Shown in pieces: positions 9,428 to 18,072 of a stretch of 64,000 nucleotides of DNA (position 1 is the first letter of the stretch; each line of letters opens with the position of its first letter). The notes under the pieces were generated by a model. The model saw nothing but the letters and a program-made list of their open reading frames with translations, was not told where the DNA came from and made no database searches. Position numbers and translations under genes: made by a program. This DNA comes from Nocardioides ungokensis (lineage in GTDB: Bacteria > Actinomycetota > Actinomycetes > Propionibacteriales > Nocardioidaceae): NCBI RefSeq assembly GCF_013466985.1, contig NZ_CP059164.1, positions 1,683,001 to 1,747,000 on the forward strand, given 5' to 3'.

Positions 9428-10435
9428 GTGACCACCACCGGAGCAACGGTTCGCCTGACCCAGTTCGCCTCCGGCGGTGGCTGCGCGTGCAAGGTCCCGC
9501 CGGGCGAGCTCGAGCGGGTGCTCGCCGGGCTCGGGGGGTCGGCCGGTGGCTCGGGCGACGATCTCCTCGTCGGGCTGGAGAACGGCGACGACGGGGCCGT
9601 CGTACGCATCGACGGCGACCGGGCCGTCGTGGTCACCGCGGACTTCTTCACGCCCGTGGTCGACGACGCCTACGACTGGGGCCGGATCGCGGCGGCCAAC
9701 GCGCTGTCGGACGTCTACGCGATGGGTGGCGACCCGATCGTGGCAGTCAACCTGCTCGCCTGGCCGCGCGACCGGATCCCCTTCGAGCTCGCGGCCGAGG
9801 TGCTGCGTGGGGGAGCGGCCGTCGCCGCCGAAGCGGGCTGCCATCTCGCCGGCGGCCACAGCATCGACGACCCGGAGCCGAAGTACGGCCTCGCGGTCAC
9901 CGGCCTCGCCGACCCGTCCCGACTGCTGCGCAACGACGCGGGAGTGGCCGGCGTGCCGCTGACGCTCACCAAGCCGCTCGGCCTGGGCGTCCTCAACAAC
10001 CGGCACAAGGCGACCGGCGAGGTCTTCGCGGACGCGGTGGCGACGATGACGGCCCTCAACCGCGATGCGTCCCTCGCGGCACGATCGGCGGGGTTGTCCT
10101 GTGCCACCGACGTCACCGGCTTCGGCTTGCTCGGCCACCTCTACAAGCTCTGTCGAGCCAGCGGGGTCTCGGCGGTCGTCGACCCCGCGGCCGTCCCCTA
10201 CCTCGAGGCCGCGCGTCCGTCGCTGGCCGAGGGGTTCGTGCCGGGCGGCAGCCGGCGCAACCTCGACTGGGTGCGCCCGCACGTCACTGCCTCGGCCTCG
10301 GTCTCCGACGACGAGCTGCTCCTGCTCGCCGACGCCCAGACCTCGGGCGGCCTCCTCGTCGCCGGAGAGCTTCCCGGCTACCCCGTCATCGGCGAGCTCG
10401 TCCCACGCGGGGAGCACGCGATCACTGTGCGCTGA
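9428..10435 (+). CDS. selD: Selenide, water dikinase SelD (cysteine form)
   Basis: ATP-dependent enzyme making selenophosphate, the selenium donor for SelA; 335 residues. The N-terminal active-site motif is GGGCACKVPPGEL, with Cys19 and Lys22 matching E. coli Cys17 and Lys20. It is the Cys form, so it does not itself need Sec. Further family blocks are the GDDGAVVRIDGDRAVVVTADFF region, GRIAAANALSDVYAMGG, and the C-terminal TSGGLL. The GTG at 9428 follows a -10-like TACGGT. It completes the set of genes needed to read the UGA in fdhA. Confidence 0.95.
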   Translation: MTTTGATVRLTQFASGGGCACKVPPGELERVLAGLGGSAGGSGDDLLVGLENGDDGAVVRIDGDRAVVVTADFFTPVVDDAYDWGRIAAANALSDVYAMGGDPIVAVNLLAWPRDRIPFELAAEVLRGGAAVAAEAGCHLAGGHSIDDPEPKYGLAVTGLADPSRLLRNDAGVAGVPLTLTKPLGLGVLNNRHKATGEVFADAVATMTALNRDASLAARSAGLSCATDVTGFGLLGHLYKLCRASGVSAVVDPAAVPYLEAARPSLAEGFVPGGSRRNLDWVRPHVTASASVSDDELLLLADAQTSGGLLVAGELPGYPVIGELVPRGEHAITVR

Positions 10436-10444
10436 ACGTAGTGG

Positions 10445-10484
10445 GGTTATCGCCGGTTATCGCCGGTGGTCGCCGGTGGTTGAG
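10445..10484. repeat. Four imperfect 10-bp direct repeats
   Basis: Units GGTTATCGCC, GGTTATCGCC, GGTGGTCGCC and GGTGGTTGAG follow the selD stop closely. The GGTGGTTGAG unit resembles half of a dispersed intergenic repeat common in Nocardioides-like genomes (recalled, not searched). The rest of 10485-10766 holds no convincing gene; it contains two copies of CGGTCCTTGGC and the SOS-like site listed separately. Confidence 0.5.
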
Positions 10485-10679
10485 GCGGTGCACTGAGTGG
10501 GCGCCGGCGCCATGTCAAAGGGAGCCTCGAACCCCCGCAGCCAGGCAGGGGCTTTGATGTCTTCGGCTTGCGGGCCGTGGGTGGTTGCGGTCCTTGGCAG
10601 CTACGCGGGGGACGCCGCCGGGGTTGCGGTGCTTCCCGGGCTGCGGGCCGCGCGGTCCTTGGCCGCCATCGGCAATGTC

Positions 10680-10695
10680 TCGAACATGTGATCGA
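10680..10695. promoter_or_regulatory. SOS box-like (LexA) site upstream of the HNH relic
   Basis: TCGAACATGTGATCGA matches the actinobacterial LexA pattern TCGAAC-N4-GTTCGA at 11 of 12 fixed positions. It is about 70 bp upstream of the start of a DUF222/HNH gene, a family that is DNA-damage inducible in mycobacteria (13E12 repeats). Confidence 0.5.
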
Positions 10696-10766
10696 TTCGT
10701 TACCTTCGGTGGATAACCGCAGGTCAGCGGCCCCTGACTGTCGGTGGCCTCTGGTTGAGTTGGGTC

Positions 10767-12050
10767 ATGGAGCAGCCCACCGGTACGCCGACCACCCCCG
10801 CCGGGGTGCCGCTGCCGGAACCGTGCTGGCGATCGACGAGACGATGTGGGTCGCGAAGTCTCGGAGGAGCTGGTCGAGGCGGTGGGTGGCCGAGCGCTCC
10901 GCGCCCACCTCGCCGCCCTGGAAGCCGCGGTGGTGGCCGAGGTGCACGCCCGCGGGGTCGCCAAGGGAGTTGGCGTGGGGGTCGACCGCGGAGTGGTTCA
11001 CCCACCTGGCCGGCACCCACCGCGGCACCGGCCACCAGACCATCCGGCACGCCGACCCTGGTCACGAGCGTCGCGACCCACGCCGCGATGGTCGCGGGCG
11101 GGTCACCCGAGCAGGCGCGGTGATCGTGGACGCGGTCGACAGGCTCCCCACCGACCCCGGTGCGGCGGACGGGGAGGCGTTCCTCCTCGATGCCGCGACC
11201 CGCCTGAACGCGACCGACCTGGCCAAGGCCGCCCGGCACCTGGTCGAGGTCGCCGACCCCGACGCCGCCGAACGCAAGACCGAGAAGGAGCTGGACCGGC
11301 AGGACCGGGCCGCCCACCACCACCGGTTCCTGGCGATCGTCGAGGACGGGCCGGCGGCATCCGGCTCCGCGGCCGGGCACCGTCGAGGACGCCGCCGCGA
11401 TCAAGGCCGCCCTCCTCCCGCTCACCAAGCCGCCCCCGCGGTCGACCCGACCACGGCGAGGAGAACGTGGACCCCGGGACCACGGCGCCCGGCTGTGGGA
11501 CGCGCTGGTCGAGACCTGCCGGCACGCCCTGACCACCGACCTGCCACCCGACTGCCACGGCGCCCGCCCCGGATCGCGGTCACCACCAGCCTCGAGGCCT
11601 CGAGGCTCCGGCAGGATCGACTGGGCCACCCTCGGCACCGACCTCCCGCCACCGACGACGGGTTGGAGCTCACCCCCGCGTCGTCCGGCGGATGGCCTGC
11701 GACGCCGACCTCATCCCCATCGCCCTCGGCACCCAGGGCGAGGTTGGACGTCGGCCGCACCAGCCGACTGGTCACCCCGGCGATCTGGCGGGCCCTGGTC
11801 TGCCGCGACCCACTGCGCCTTCCCCGGCTGCACCCGACCCCCGGTGATGGGCCACGCCCACCACATCGTCCACTGGGCCGACCACGGAGAAACCAGCCTG
11901 GAACCTGGTGCTGCTCTGCGGCCACCACCACCGCACCATCCACCACACCCCCTGGCAGGTCCGCCTCAACCCGAGACGGCAACCCGAGTTCCTCCCACCC
12001 CAGAGACCCGGAGCCCCACCACCCACCTGGATCCGCACCAGAAGGCGTGA
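10767..12050 (+). pseudogene. DUF222 / 13E12-repeat HNH endonuclease, multiply frameshifted
   Basis: Fragments of one DUF222-HNH protein are spread over all three frames: MEQPTGTPTTPAG, then IDETMWVAK, ALEAAVVAEVHARGVAKG, GTHRGTGHQTIRHA, VIVDAVDRLPTDPG, RLNATDLAKAARHLVEVADP, ELDRQDRAAHHHRFLAIVED, SLEAS, DVGRTSRLVTPAIWRALVCRD, and finally MGHAHHIVHWADHGETSLE with the HNH region. In order they cover the whole family length, about 430 residues. I count at least eight frame switches in 1.3 kb, far denser than elsewhere in this window. It may be a true relic, or a mis-assembled consensus of a multicopy family. An SOS-like box lies upstream. No transposase or attachment site is visible. Confidence 0.75.
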
Positions 12051-12117
12051 GTGAGCAGGGACATCCGGCACCAACCGCCGACCGCCGACATCAACCGGCA
12101 ACCGCCGGAGCTCCTCC

Positions 12118-12123
12118 TAGGCT
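12118..12123 (+). promoter_or_regulatory. Leaderless-type -10 box of the LLM-hemerythrin gene
   Basis: TAGGCT ends seven bases before the GTG at 12131; no Shine-Dalgarno sequence is seen between them. Confidence 0.45.
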
Positions 12124-12130
12124 CGTCTCT

Positions 12131-13777
12131 GTGAGTGACTACGGGCACGACCTCCAGTTCGGCACGTTCCTGACCCCCACGGCGGCAGACGCCGAACGGG
12201 TCGTCGAGCTGGCGATGCTGACCGAGGTGGCAGGGCTGGACCTGGTCACCGTGCAGGACCACCCCTACCAGCCGCGCTTCCTGGACGCTTGGGCGCTGCT
12301 GGCGACGATCCTCGCGCGCACGACCTCGGTGCGAGTCGCACCCAACGTCGCCAACCTGCCGTTGCGGCCGCCGTTCGTGCTGGCGAGGACGGTGGCCAGC
12401 CTCGACGTGCTGAGCCGCGGCCGCGTCGAGCTCGGCCTCGGCGCGGGCGCCTTCTGGGACGCCATCGAGGCGGCGGGCGGGCCGCGGCGTACGCCGGGTG
12501 AGGCGCTGGCCGCTCTCGCGGAGGCGATCGGGATCCTCCGCGCGACCTGGGACACCGGCGAGCGGTCGGTGCGGCAGGACGGTGAGCACTACCGCGTGCA
12601 CGGGGTGCACCCGGGTCCGGCGCCCGCCCACCCCGTGGAGATCTGGCTGGGGGCGATCGGGCCGCGCATGCTCGCGCTGACCGGACGAGTGGCCGACGGC
12701 TGGCTGCCGAGCATGTCCTACGTGCCCCCGGACACGCTCGCGGAGCGCAACGCGCGCATCGACGAGGCCGCGATCGCCGCCGGGCGCGACCCGGCGGCTG
12801 TCCGGCGGCTCTACAACGTCAACGCCTCGCAGGGCGCCGGGCAGCCGGGGCTGACCGGTGGCCCCTCGGACTGGGCAGAGCAGCTCGCCGAGCTGGCGCT
12901 CACCCATGGCATGAGCACCTTCATCCTCGCCACCGACGACGCGAGCACGATCCGGAGGTTCGGGGACGAGGTGGCGCCCGCCACCCGCGACCTCGTGCAG
13001 GCGGCCCGGAGCGGGGCACGGCCGAGCACGTCCGAGCAGGCCGTGACGCCCACGGCTCCAGTCGTCGGCGCGGCGTCCCTGGGCGCATCGTCACCGGGCA
13101 CATCGTCACTGGGCACACCGTCACTGGGCACACCGTCACTGGGCACACCGTCACTGGGCACACCGTCACTGGGCACATCTTCCCTGGGCGTCCGGCCGAC
13201 GCCCGACGACGGCGTACGCCGCAGCGCGCGGGCCGCCTGGGACGAGGACACCCGGCCCGAGCCGCAGGCCGGGGGAGAGGGGCGCAGATGGACAGCGCAC
13301 GAGCGCGCGACGGCTCAGCACCTCGTCGACGTGCACGACCACCTGCGCGGCGAGCTGACCCAGCTCTTCGACCTGATCGACCAGGTGGAGGCGGGCAGCG
13401 TCGACGCGGGGCGCGCCAGGTCGCTGATCAACACCATGGCCATGCGACAGAACAACTGGACGCTGGGCGCGTTCTGCGAGTCCTACTGCCGCGTCGTCAC
13501 CACCCACCACACCATCGAGGACACGAGCATGTTCCCCCACCTGCGGGCCAGCGACCCGTCCCTGGATCCGGTGGTCGACCGGCTGGAGGAGGAGCACCAC
13601 GTCATCGCCGGGGTGCTCGACGACGTGGACCGTGCCCTCGTGGCGGTCGTCTCCGAGCCGGGCGGGATGGCGCGTCTGCGCGAGGCCGTCGACCTGCTCG
13701 CAGACACCATGGGCTCGCACCTCGCCTACGAGGAGCGGGTCCTGCTCGAGCCGCTGGCGAGGTTCGGCTTCGCCTGA
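12131..13777 (+). CDS. LLM-class flavin (F420-type) oxidoreductase fused to a hemerythrin-like domain
   Basis: A 548-residue two-domain protein. Residues 1 to about 300 are a luciferase-like monooxygenase fold of the F420-dependent type (FGTFLTPTAADAERVVELA, DLVTVQDHPYQPRF, SRGRVELGLGAGAFWDAIEA, EIWLGAIGPRMLALTGRVADGWLP). A repeat-built linker of Gly-Thr-Pro-Ser-Leu units (about 318-352) follows. Residues 390-548 are a hemerythrin-like helical bundle with candidate iron ligands in HLVDVHDHLRGEL, TTHHTIEDTSMFPHL, EEEHHVIAGVLDD and SHLAYEERVLLEPL. The frame is open throughout, so the fusion is real in this sequence. The substrate is unknown; a di-iron oxygen- or NO-sensing or scavenging role for the second domain is inferred. 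It sits beside the low-oxygen-type gene cluster. Confidence 0.8.
   Translation: MSDYGHDLQFGTFLTPTAADAERVVELAMLTEVAGLDLVTVQDHPYQPRFLDAWALLATILARTTSVRVAPNVANLPLRPPFVLARTVASLDVLSRGRVELGLGAGAFWDAIEAAGGPRRTPGEALAALAEAIGILRATWDTGERSVRQDGEHYRVHGVHPGPAPAHPVEIWLGAIGPRMLALTGRVADGWLPSMSYVPPDTLAERNARIDEAAIAAGRDPAAVRRLYNVNASQGAGQPGLTGGPSDWAEQLAELALTHGMSTFILATDDASTIRRFGDEVAPATRDLVQAARSGARPSTSEQAVTPTAPVVGAASLGASSPGTSSLGTPSLGTPSLGTPSLGTPSLGTSSLGVRPTPDDGVRRSARAAWDEDTRPEPQAGGEGRRWTAHERATAQHLVDVHDHLRGELTQLFDLIDQVEAGSVDAGRARSLINTMAMRQNNWTLGAFCESYCRVVTTHHTIEDTSMFPHLRASDPSLDPVVDRLEEEHHVIAGVLDDVDRALVAVVSEPGGMARLREAVDLLADTMGSHLAYEERVLLEPLARFGFA
13081..13185 (+). repeat. 15-bp in-frame tandem repeat (seven units)
   Basis: Seven 15-bp units of the type GGGCACACCGTCACT; the four units at 13111-13170 are identical, the flanking ones differ by one to several bases. 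They encode the interdomain linker of the LLM-hemerythrin protein, and unit number may vary between strains. Confidence 0.9.
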
Positions 13778-13819
13778 GGATCGGTTCGCCGGGTGGGTTT
13801 GGACCTCAGGTGTGCGGGC

Positions 13820-13825
13820 TACGGT
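13820..13825 (+). promoter_or_regulatory. Leaderless-type -10 box of the DUF5709 gene
   Basis: TACGGT ends six bases before the ATG at 13832. Confidence 0.4.
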
Positions 13826-13831
13826 CGGGGC

Positions 13832-14218
13832 ATGAGCGAAGACCAGCTGCAGCCCCAGGACACCCTCGACGACCGCGGCGTGGACGACGTGCTGGACGAG
13901 GGGATCTCCCCGCCAGAGCGCCCGCGTGGCGTGAACGCCAAGGGCGTCACGCCGTTCGAGGCCGCCGAGGGCGAGACCATCGACGACCGGATCCGGCAGG
14001 AGGAGCCCGAGGTCTGGGAGCAGGCCGAGATGGAGCGGGACGCCGAGGTCGTCGACGGCCCCGTGGGCGGCGAGGTCGGCGCTGACCGCTCCGGTCGGCT
14101 GCTGGCACCCGACGAGGGCGCCCACGCGGACGTGGACGGACTCGTGGCCGACGACGAGGGCATCGACGGGGCTGCGGCGAGCGCTGAGGAGGCCGCGGTC
14201 CACACGATCGAGGAGTGA
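13832..14218 (+). CDS. DUF5709-like acidic hypothetical protein
   Basis: A 128-residue, strongly acidic protein beginning MSEDQLQPQDTLDDRGVDDVLDEG. It has the SPPERPRGVNAKGVTPFEA and GETIDDRIRQEEPEVW blocks seen in actinobacterial DUF5709 proteins. No membrane segment or catalytic motif is visible, and it is probably largely disordered. Function is unknown. Family members are often annotated near stress genes, which fits the neighbourhood, but that is weak evidence. A leaderless-type -10 precedes the ATG. Confidence 0.7.
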   Translation: MSEDQLQPQDTLDDRGVDDVLDEGISPPERPRGVNAKGVTPFEAAEGETIDDRIRQEEPEVWEQAEMERDAEVVDGPVGGEVGADRSGRLLAPDEGAHADVDGLVADDEGIDGAAASAEEAAVHTIEE

Positions 14219-14230
14219 CCCACCGGGTCG

Positions 14231-14785
14231 TCAGGCCGTCTTGCGCTCCGGGCCGGTACGCACGGTCGTCATGAGCCGACGGGCCCAGTCCCGGGCGCGC
14301 TCACGCTCGCCGGCAACCAGAGGTCCCCGGACGTCCTCGACGTAGAAGCTCGTGGGGTGGTCGATCACCTCGAAGCCGTGGCCGCGCAGCATCCGCGCGG
14401 TCTTGCGGGCCGCCGACCCCGGCCAGTGCTGCACCTTCTCGACCCGGGTGTCGAAGACCGCCACGACCGGTCGGGCGGAGCCGGCGCCGAAGACGTCGTC
14501 GATCGAGGTCAGCCAGTCCCGGAGACCGACCGCCGCGCGGGACTCGGGAGCTCCCTGGCGGACCGCGTCCGCCCGCGTGTTGGGCCGGCTCAGGCTGAAG
14601 GCGTGCGTCGGCGCACCGAGCACGAGCAGGTCGCACCCGGCGAAGTCCTCCGCACGCACGTGGCGCACGTCCGCCAGGACGACCTGGCCCCGCTCGGCGG
14701 CGAGTCCGTCGCCCATCTCGCGGGCGAGCCTCTCGGTGTTGCCGAACATCGACTCGAACACGATGACGGTCTTCATCGGGGTCAT
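14231..14785 (-). CDS. Flavodoxin / flavodoxin-like FMN protein
   Basis: A 184-residue flavodoxin-fold protein: MTPMKTVIVFESMFGNTERLA carries the FMN phosphate loop (SMFGNTE), followed by CDLLVLGAPTHAF, the usual isoalloxazine-contact region. The start at 14785 has GAGGTG five bases upstream; the internal ATG at 14776 is an alternative. It lies 40 bases after the alcohol dehydrogenase gene on the same strand, probably in one operon read from the DosR-like box at 15968. The likely role is low-potential electron transfer or quinone/nitro reduction; the partner is unknown. Confidence 0.8.
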   Translation of the reverse strand: MTPMKTVIVFESMFGNTERLAREMGDGLAAERGQVVLADVRHVRAEDFAGCDLLVLGAPTHAFSLSRPNTRADAVRQGAPESRAAVGLRDWLTSIDDVFGAGSARPVVAVFDTRVEKVQHWPGSAARKTARMLRGHGFEVIDHPTSFYVEDVRGPLVAGERERARDWARRLMTTVRTGPERKTA

Positions 14786-14825
14786 GGTCACCTCGGGTGG
14801 CTCCGCTCGTGGGTGCTGCGGCCGG

Positions 14826-15890
14826 TCACGGCTGGTAGCTGTCGTGGGGGACGACGACGGCTCGCCCCCGGACGGTCCCGTGCGCGAGGTCGCGGTAGGC
14901 CTGGCCGGCGTCCTCGAGGGTGTAGAGCGTCGTCTCGGTGTGGAGGAGTCCGCGGCTGGCAAGGTCCAGCACCTCCACCAGCTCGCGGCGGTTGCCCCAG
15001 TACGTCGTCTGGACGCTCGCCTCGTAGGGCACCCCGAAGAACGACACCGGCAGGGTGCCGCCCGCGATGCCCACGATCGTGATGTCCCCGAGCTGTCGGG
15101 CGCTGGCGGCGCCCGCCGCCAGCGTCTCGTCGGAGCCGACGAAGTCGAGGACCACGTCCGCGCCGTGGCCGGCGGTGGCCTCACGCACGTGCTCGACGAG
15201 GTCGTCCCCGGGCGCGAGCACCAGGTCCGCCCCGCACGTCTTCGCCAGGTCGCGTGACGACTCCCGTGGGTCGACCGCGATCACGCGGGCGGCCGTCGTC
15301 GCGCGCAGGATCTGGATGCCCAGGTGGCCCAGACCGCCCACGCCGAACACCAGGGCGGTCGAGCCCGGCCCGAGCTTCGCGTTCGAGCGGCGCACCGCGT
15401 GGTAGGGCGTCAGCCCCGCGTCGGTGAGGGGCGCGGCGTCGACCGGGTCGAGGCCGTCGGGGAGCGGCACGAGGTGCCGTGCCGCGGGCACCAGCAGGTA
15501 CTCCGCCATGCCGCCGTCGAGACCCAGGCCGCCACCACCGCCGGGCACGGGAGCACGGTCGGGGCGCTCGCAGTAGGTCTCGATACCGTCTCGGCAGTGG
15601 GCACAGGCACCGCAGCCCCACGCGCCCACGACGGCGACGGGCTGGCCCGGCTCCACCGAGTCCACGCCCTCGCCGAGGGTGTGCACCCAGCCGGCGTTCT
15701 CGTGGCCGAGGGTGAAGGGGGGCGCCCACGGCAGGGCCCCGGCCTCGAAGTCGTGCATGAGGTGGAGGTCGGAGTGGCAGGCGCCGGCCGCGCTGACCTG
15801 GACGAGGACCTCGCCGGGCCCGGGCTCCGGGATGGGGACGTCCTCCAGGACCGGCTCGCTCTTCCAGGAGTTCAGGCGCAGTGCCCTCAT
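14826..15890 (-). CDS. Zinc-dependent NAD(P) alcohol dehydrogenase
   Basis: A 354-residue medium-chain dehydrogenase. Catalytic zinc ligands are in AGACHSDLH and LGHENAG; the four-cysteine structural zinc site is CGACAHCRDGIETYC; the NAD fold has FGVGGLGHLGIQIL followed by an acidic residue in VIAVDPRE, pointing to NAD. It would interconvert alcohols and aldehydes, as in fermentative NADH recycling under low oxygen. It heads a probable operon with the flavodoxin gene. The upstream region is shared with the divergent stress-protein gene at 16066 and holds a DosR/DevR-like palindrome. Confidence 0.88.
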   Translation of the reverse strand: MRALRLNSWKSEPVLEDVPIPEPGPGEVLVQVSAAGACHSDLHLMHDFEAGALPWAPPFTLGHENAGWVHTLGEGVDSVEPGQPVAVVGAWGCGACAHCRDGIETYCERPDRAPVPGGGGGLGLDGGMAEYLLVPAARHLVPLPDGLDPVDAAPLTDAGLTPYHAVRRSNAKLGPGSTALVFGVGGLGHLGIQILRATTAARVIAVDPRESSRDLAKTCGADLVLAPGDDLVEHVREATAGHGADVVLDFVGSDETLAAGAASARQLGDITIVGIAGGTLPVSFFGVPYEASVQTTYWGNRRELVEVLDLASRGLLHTETTLYTLEDAGQAYRDLAHGTVRGRAVVVPHDSYQP

Positions 15891-15967
15891 GCAAGACCTC
15901 TCTCTCGTCGAGTACAGCGTGCCGTTGCTTCCCGGCCCTACTCAGGGGCGTCGGACCGGTCGCCGAG

Positions 15968-15981
15968 GGGACGTTGGTCCC
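15968..15981. promoter_or_regulatory. DosR/DevR-like palindrome
   Basis: GGGACGTTGGTCCC, a perfect GGGAC-N4-GTCCC inverted repeat with the half-sites and spacing of the mycobacterial DosR core GGGACTWWAGTCCC. It lies between the divergent alcohol dehydrogenase (start 15890) and universal stress protein (start 16066), so it could serve both. Confidence 0.6.
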
Positions 15982-16065
15982 TAGGTCGGCCCCGGCGCGG
16001 GCACGAGGGTGGAGCCACCGAGCACCGTCATGTCCGCTGGCGGTGCGTGGACCACGGAGGTCGTC

Positions 16066-17019
16066 ATGCCGCAGCAGAGCCCCAAGCCGGTGGTGGTCGC
16101 GGTCGGCAACGACCCCGTCGACAGTGCGCTGGAGTACGCCGCGGCGGAGGCGCTGCGCGACGGGTGCGGCCTCCACGTGCTGCACGCCGTGCACGTGACC
16201 CCGACGGGGCCCCAGATGGTGCTCCTCGACTTCGCCGAGATCGAGCAGATCGGTCACGCGACGCTGCACGCGGCCCTCGAGCGTGCGCAGGACCTGGTCG
16301 GGGACCGGGTGCCCCTGACCCACGCCCTCGTGCGCGGCCCGGTCGTCCAGTCGATCCTGGAGGCCACCGAGGACGCCCGCCTGGTGGTCCTCCAGCGTCG
16401 GGACCTGACCCGGATGATGCGAGCCGTCACCCGCTCGGTCTCCAGTGGCGTGGCGGCGCACGCGCACGTGCCCGTGGTGTCCGTGCCGACCGGCTGGTCG
16501 GAGGCCAACCACAACGGAGGTGGGCAGCCGGTCGTCACGGTCGGCGTCGACATCCCCGAGCGGTGTGCTCCGGTCCTCAGCGTCGCTGCCGCCGCCGCCC
16601 GTTCGCGTGGTGCGGTCCTGCACGTGCTCCACACCTGGTGGTTCCCGAGCGTCTACGACGACATCATCATGAGCCGCGTCGAGAACGACGCCTGGGCCGA
16701 CCGGGCGCGCGAGGAGATCCAGGCCGTGCTCGACGGCCTCGGCGACCTGGTCGAGGGCCTCACGATCGAGGTCGAGGCCCGGCACGCCCACCCTGCGGAC
16801 GCCCTGCTCGACGCCGGACGGGACTCGGTGCTGCTCGTGGTCGGCAGGCACGACCCGCTCGTCCCGGTGGGGTCCCACCTCGGTCCGGTGGCGCGCGCGG
16901 TGCTGCGCGAGGCGACCTGCCCGGTGCTGCTGGCCAACCCGACGCACGCCCACCGGGTGAACCCGAACCCCAACCACGGCTCCTCGAGCTCGGCGCCCGA
17001 GCCGTACGTGACGTTCTGA
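16066..17019 (+). CDS. Tandem universal stress protein
   Basis: A 317-residue protein with two UspA domains: residues 5-140 (VVVAVGNDPVDSALEYAAAEA) and 150-300 (VVTVGVDIPERCAPVLSVAAAAA), the second ending in LLVVGRHDPLVPVGSHLGPVARAVLREATCPVLL, which approximates the ATP-binding G-2x-G-9x-G pattern. Such proteins bind ATP or remain apo and are induced in dormancy and hypoxia. The ATG at 16066 is chosen for the GGAGG five bases upstream; an in-frame ATG at 16030 is less likely. It is divergent from an alcohol dehydrogenase across a DosR-like box. Confidence 0.85.
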   Translation: MPQQSPKPVVVAVGNDPVDSALEYAAAEALRDGCGLHVLHAVHVTPTGPQMVLLDFAEIEQIGHATLHAALERAQDLVGDRVPLTHALVRGPVVQSILEATEDARLVVLQRRDLTRMMRAVTRSVSSGVAAHAHVPVVSVPTGWSEANHNGGGQPVVTVGVDIPERCAPVLSVAAAAARSRGAVLHVLHTWWFPSVYDDIIMSRVENDAWADRAREEIQAVLDGLGDLVEGLTIEVEARHAHPADALLDAGRDSVLLVVGRHDPLVPVGSHLGPVARAVLREATCPVLLANPTHAHRVNPNPNHGSSSSAPEPYVTF

Positions 17020-17067
17020 GCGCGGCGGGGCCACCCGGCTCGAGCAAGGGCGCCTCGGGAGGGCGCG

Positions 17068-18072
17068 TCAGGAGAACGTGACGACCGCCGACCCGTTGAC
17101 CCGCCCGGCGGCGAGGTCGGCCAGGGCCCGGTCGGTCTCGGTGAAGGGGTAGACCGTGGCCTGCACCTGCACGCCCAGCCTGCCGACCAGGTGCAGCAGC
17201 TCCTCGCCGTCGCGCCGGGTGTTGGACGTGACCGAGCGCAGGTCCCGCTCGAGGAAGAGGTGCCGCTGGTAGTCCATGGACGGCACGTCGGACATGTGGA
17301 TGCCCGCCAGCGCGAGGGTGCCCCCACGGTCGAGGGCTTCCAGCGCCACCGGCACCAGGGTCCCGGCCGGTGCGAAGACGATGGCCGAGCTCAGCGGGAC
17401 CGGCGGGCGGTCCGCCTCGCCGCCGACCCAGGTCGCCCCCATCTTCTCGGCGAGCTTCCGGTTCCCTTCGCCACGGGTCATCACGTAGAGCTCGGCGCCC
17501 TCGGCGAGTGCGATCTGGGCGGTGATGTGCGCGCTGGACCCGAAGCCGTAGATACCGAGCCGACCGCCCGGGGGGAGAGCCGCACGACGCAGGGCCCGGT
17601 AGCCGATGATGCCGGAGCACAGCAGCGGGGCCGCGTGCACGTCGTCGTACCCGGGGGGCAGCCGGTAGGCGAACGCGGCCGGGACCACGGCGTACTCCGC
17701 GAAGCCGCCGTCGGCGTCCCAGCCGGTGTACTCCGAGGCGGGGCAGAGGTTCTCGTCTCCCCGTCGGCACCAGGGACAGGTCCCGCAGGTACGGCGCAGC
17801 CAGGCGATGCCCACGCGCTCGCCGGGGGCGAACCGGTCGGTCGCCGTGCCGACCTCGCGCACGACCCCGACCACCTCGTGCCCGGGTACGACGCCGGGGC
17901 GGCGGGGGTCGAGGTCTCCCTCGACCAGGTGGAGGTCGGTGCGGCAGACGCCGCACACGCGCACCTGGACGAGGATCTCGTCGGGCGCCGGCTGGGGTCT
18001 GGGGCGGCGGTCCAGGGTCAGCGGATGGTGGTCGATGCGCGCGGGGATGGCGACCGACCACGCACGCATCAT
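17068..18072 (-). CDS. Zinc-dependent alcohol dehydrogenase (AdhA-like)
   Basis: A 334-residue medium-chain dehydrogenase: [10 protein letters not shown] and PGHEVVGVV supply catalytic zinc ligands, [15 protein letters not shown] the structural zinc. The coenzyme site [16 protein letters not shown] is the variant typical of AdhA-type alcohol dehydrogenases that are often hypoxia- or stress-induced. The ATG at 18072 overlaps the stop of the upstream stress protein (ATGATG), so it is the last gene of a three-gene operon, usp-usp-adh. Confidence 0.85.
   Translation of the reverse strand: MMRAWSVAIPARIDHHPLTLDRRPRPQPAPDEILVQVRVCGVCRTDLHLVEGDLDPRRPGVVPGHEVVGVVREVGTATDRFAPGERVGIAWLRRTCGTCPWCRRGDENLCPASEYTGWDADGGFAEYAVVPAAFAYRLPPGYDDVHAAPLLCSGIIGYRALRRAALPPGGRLGIYGFGSSAHITAQIALAEGAELYVMTRGEGNRKLAEKMGATWVGGEADRPPVPLSSAIVFAPAGTLVPVALEALDRGGTLALAGIHMSDVPSMDYQRHLFLERDLRSVTSNTRRDGEELLHLVGRLGVQVQATVYPFTETDRALADLAAGRVNGSAVVTFS

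Noticed and set aside
10436-10766. A prophage or integron attachment region
   Set aside because: No integrase, no duplicated tRNA end and no direct repeat long enough to be an attachment site; only short repeats are seen.
13081-13185. CRISPR-like or transposon-like repeat
   Set aside because: Units are contiguous 15-mers without spacers and stay in frame, so they are a protein linker repeat.
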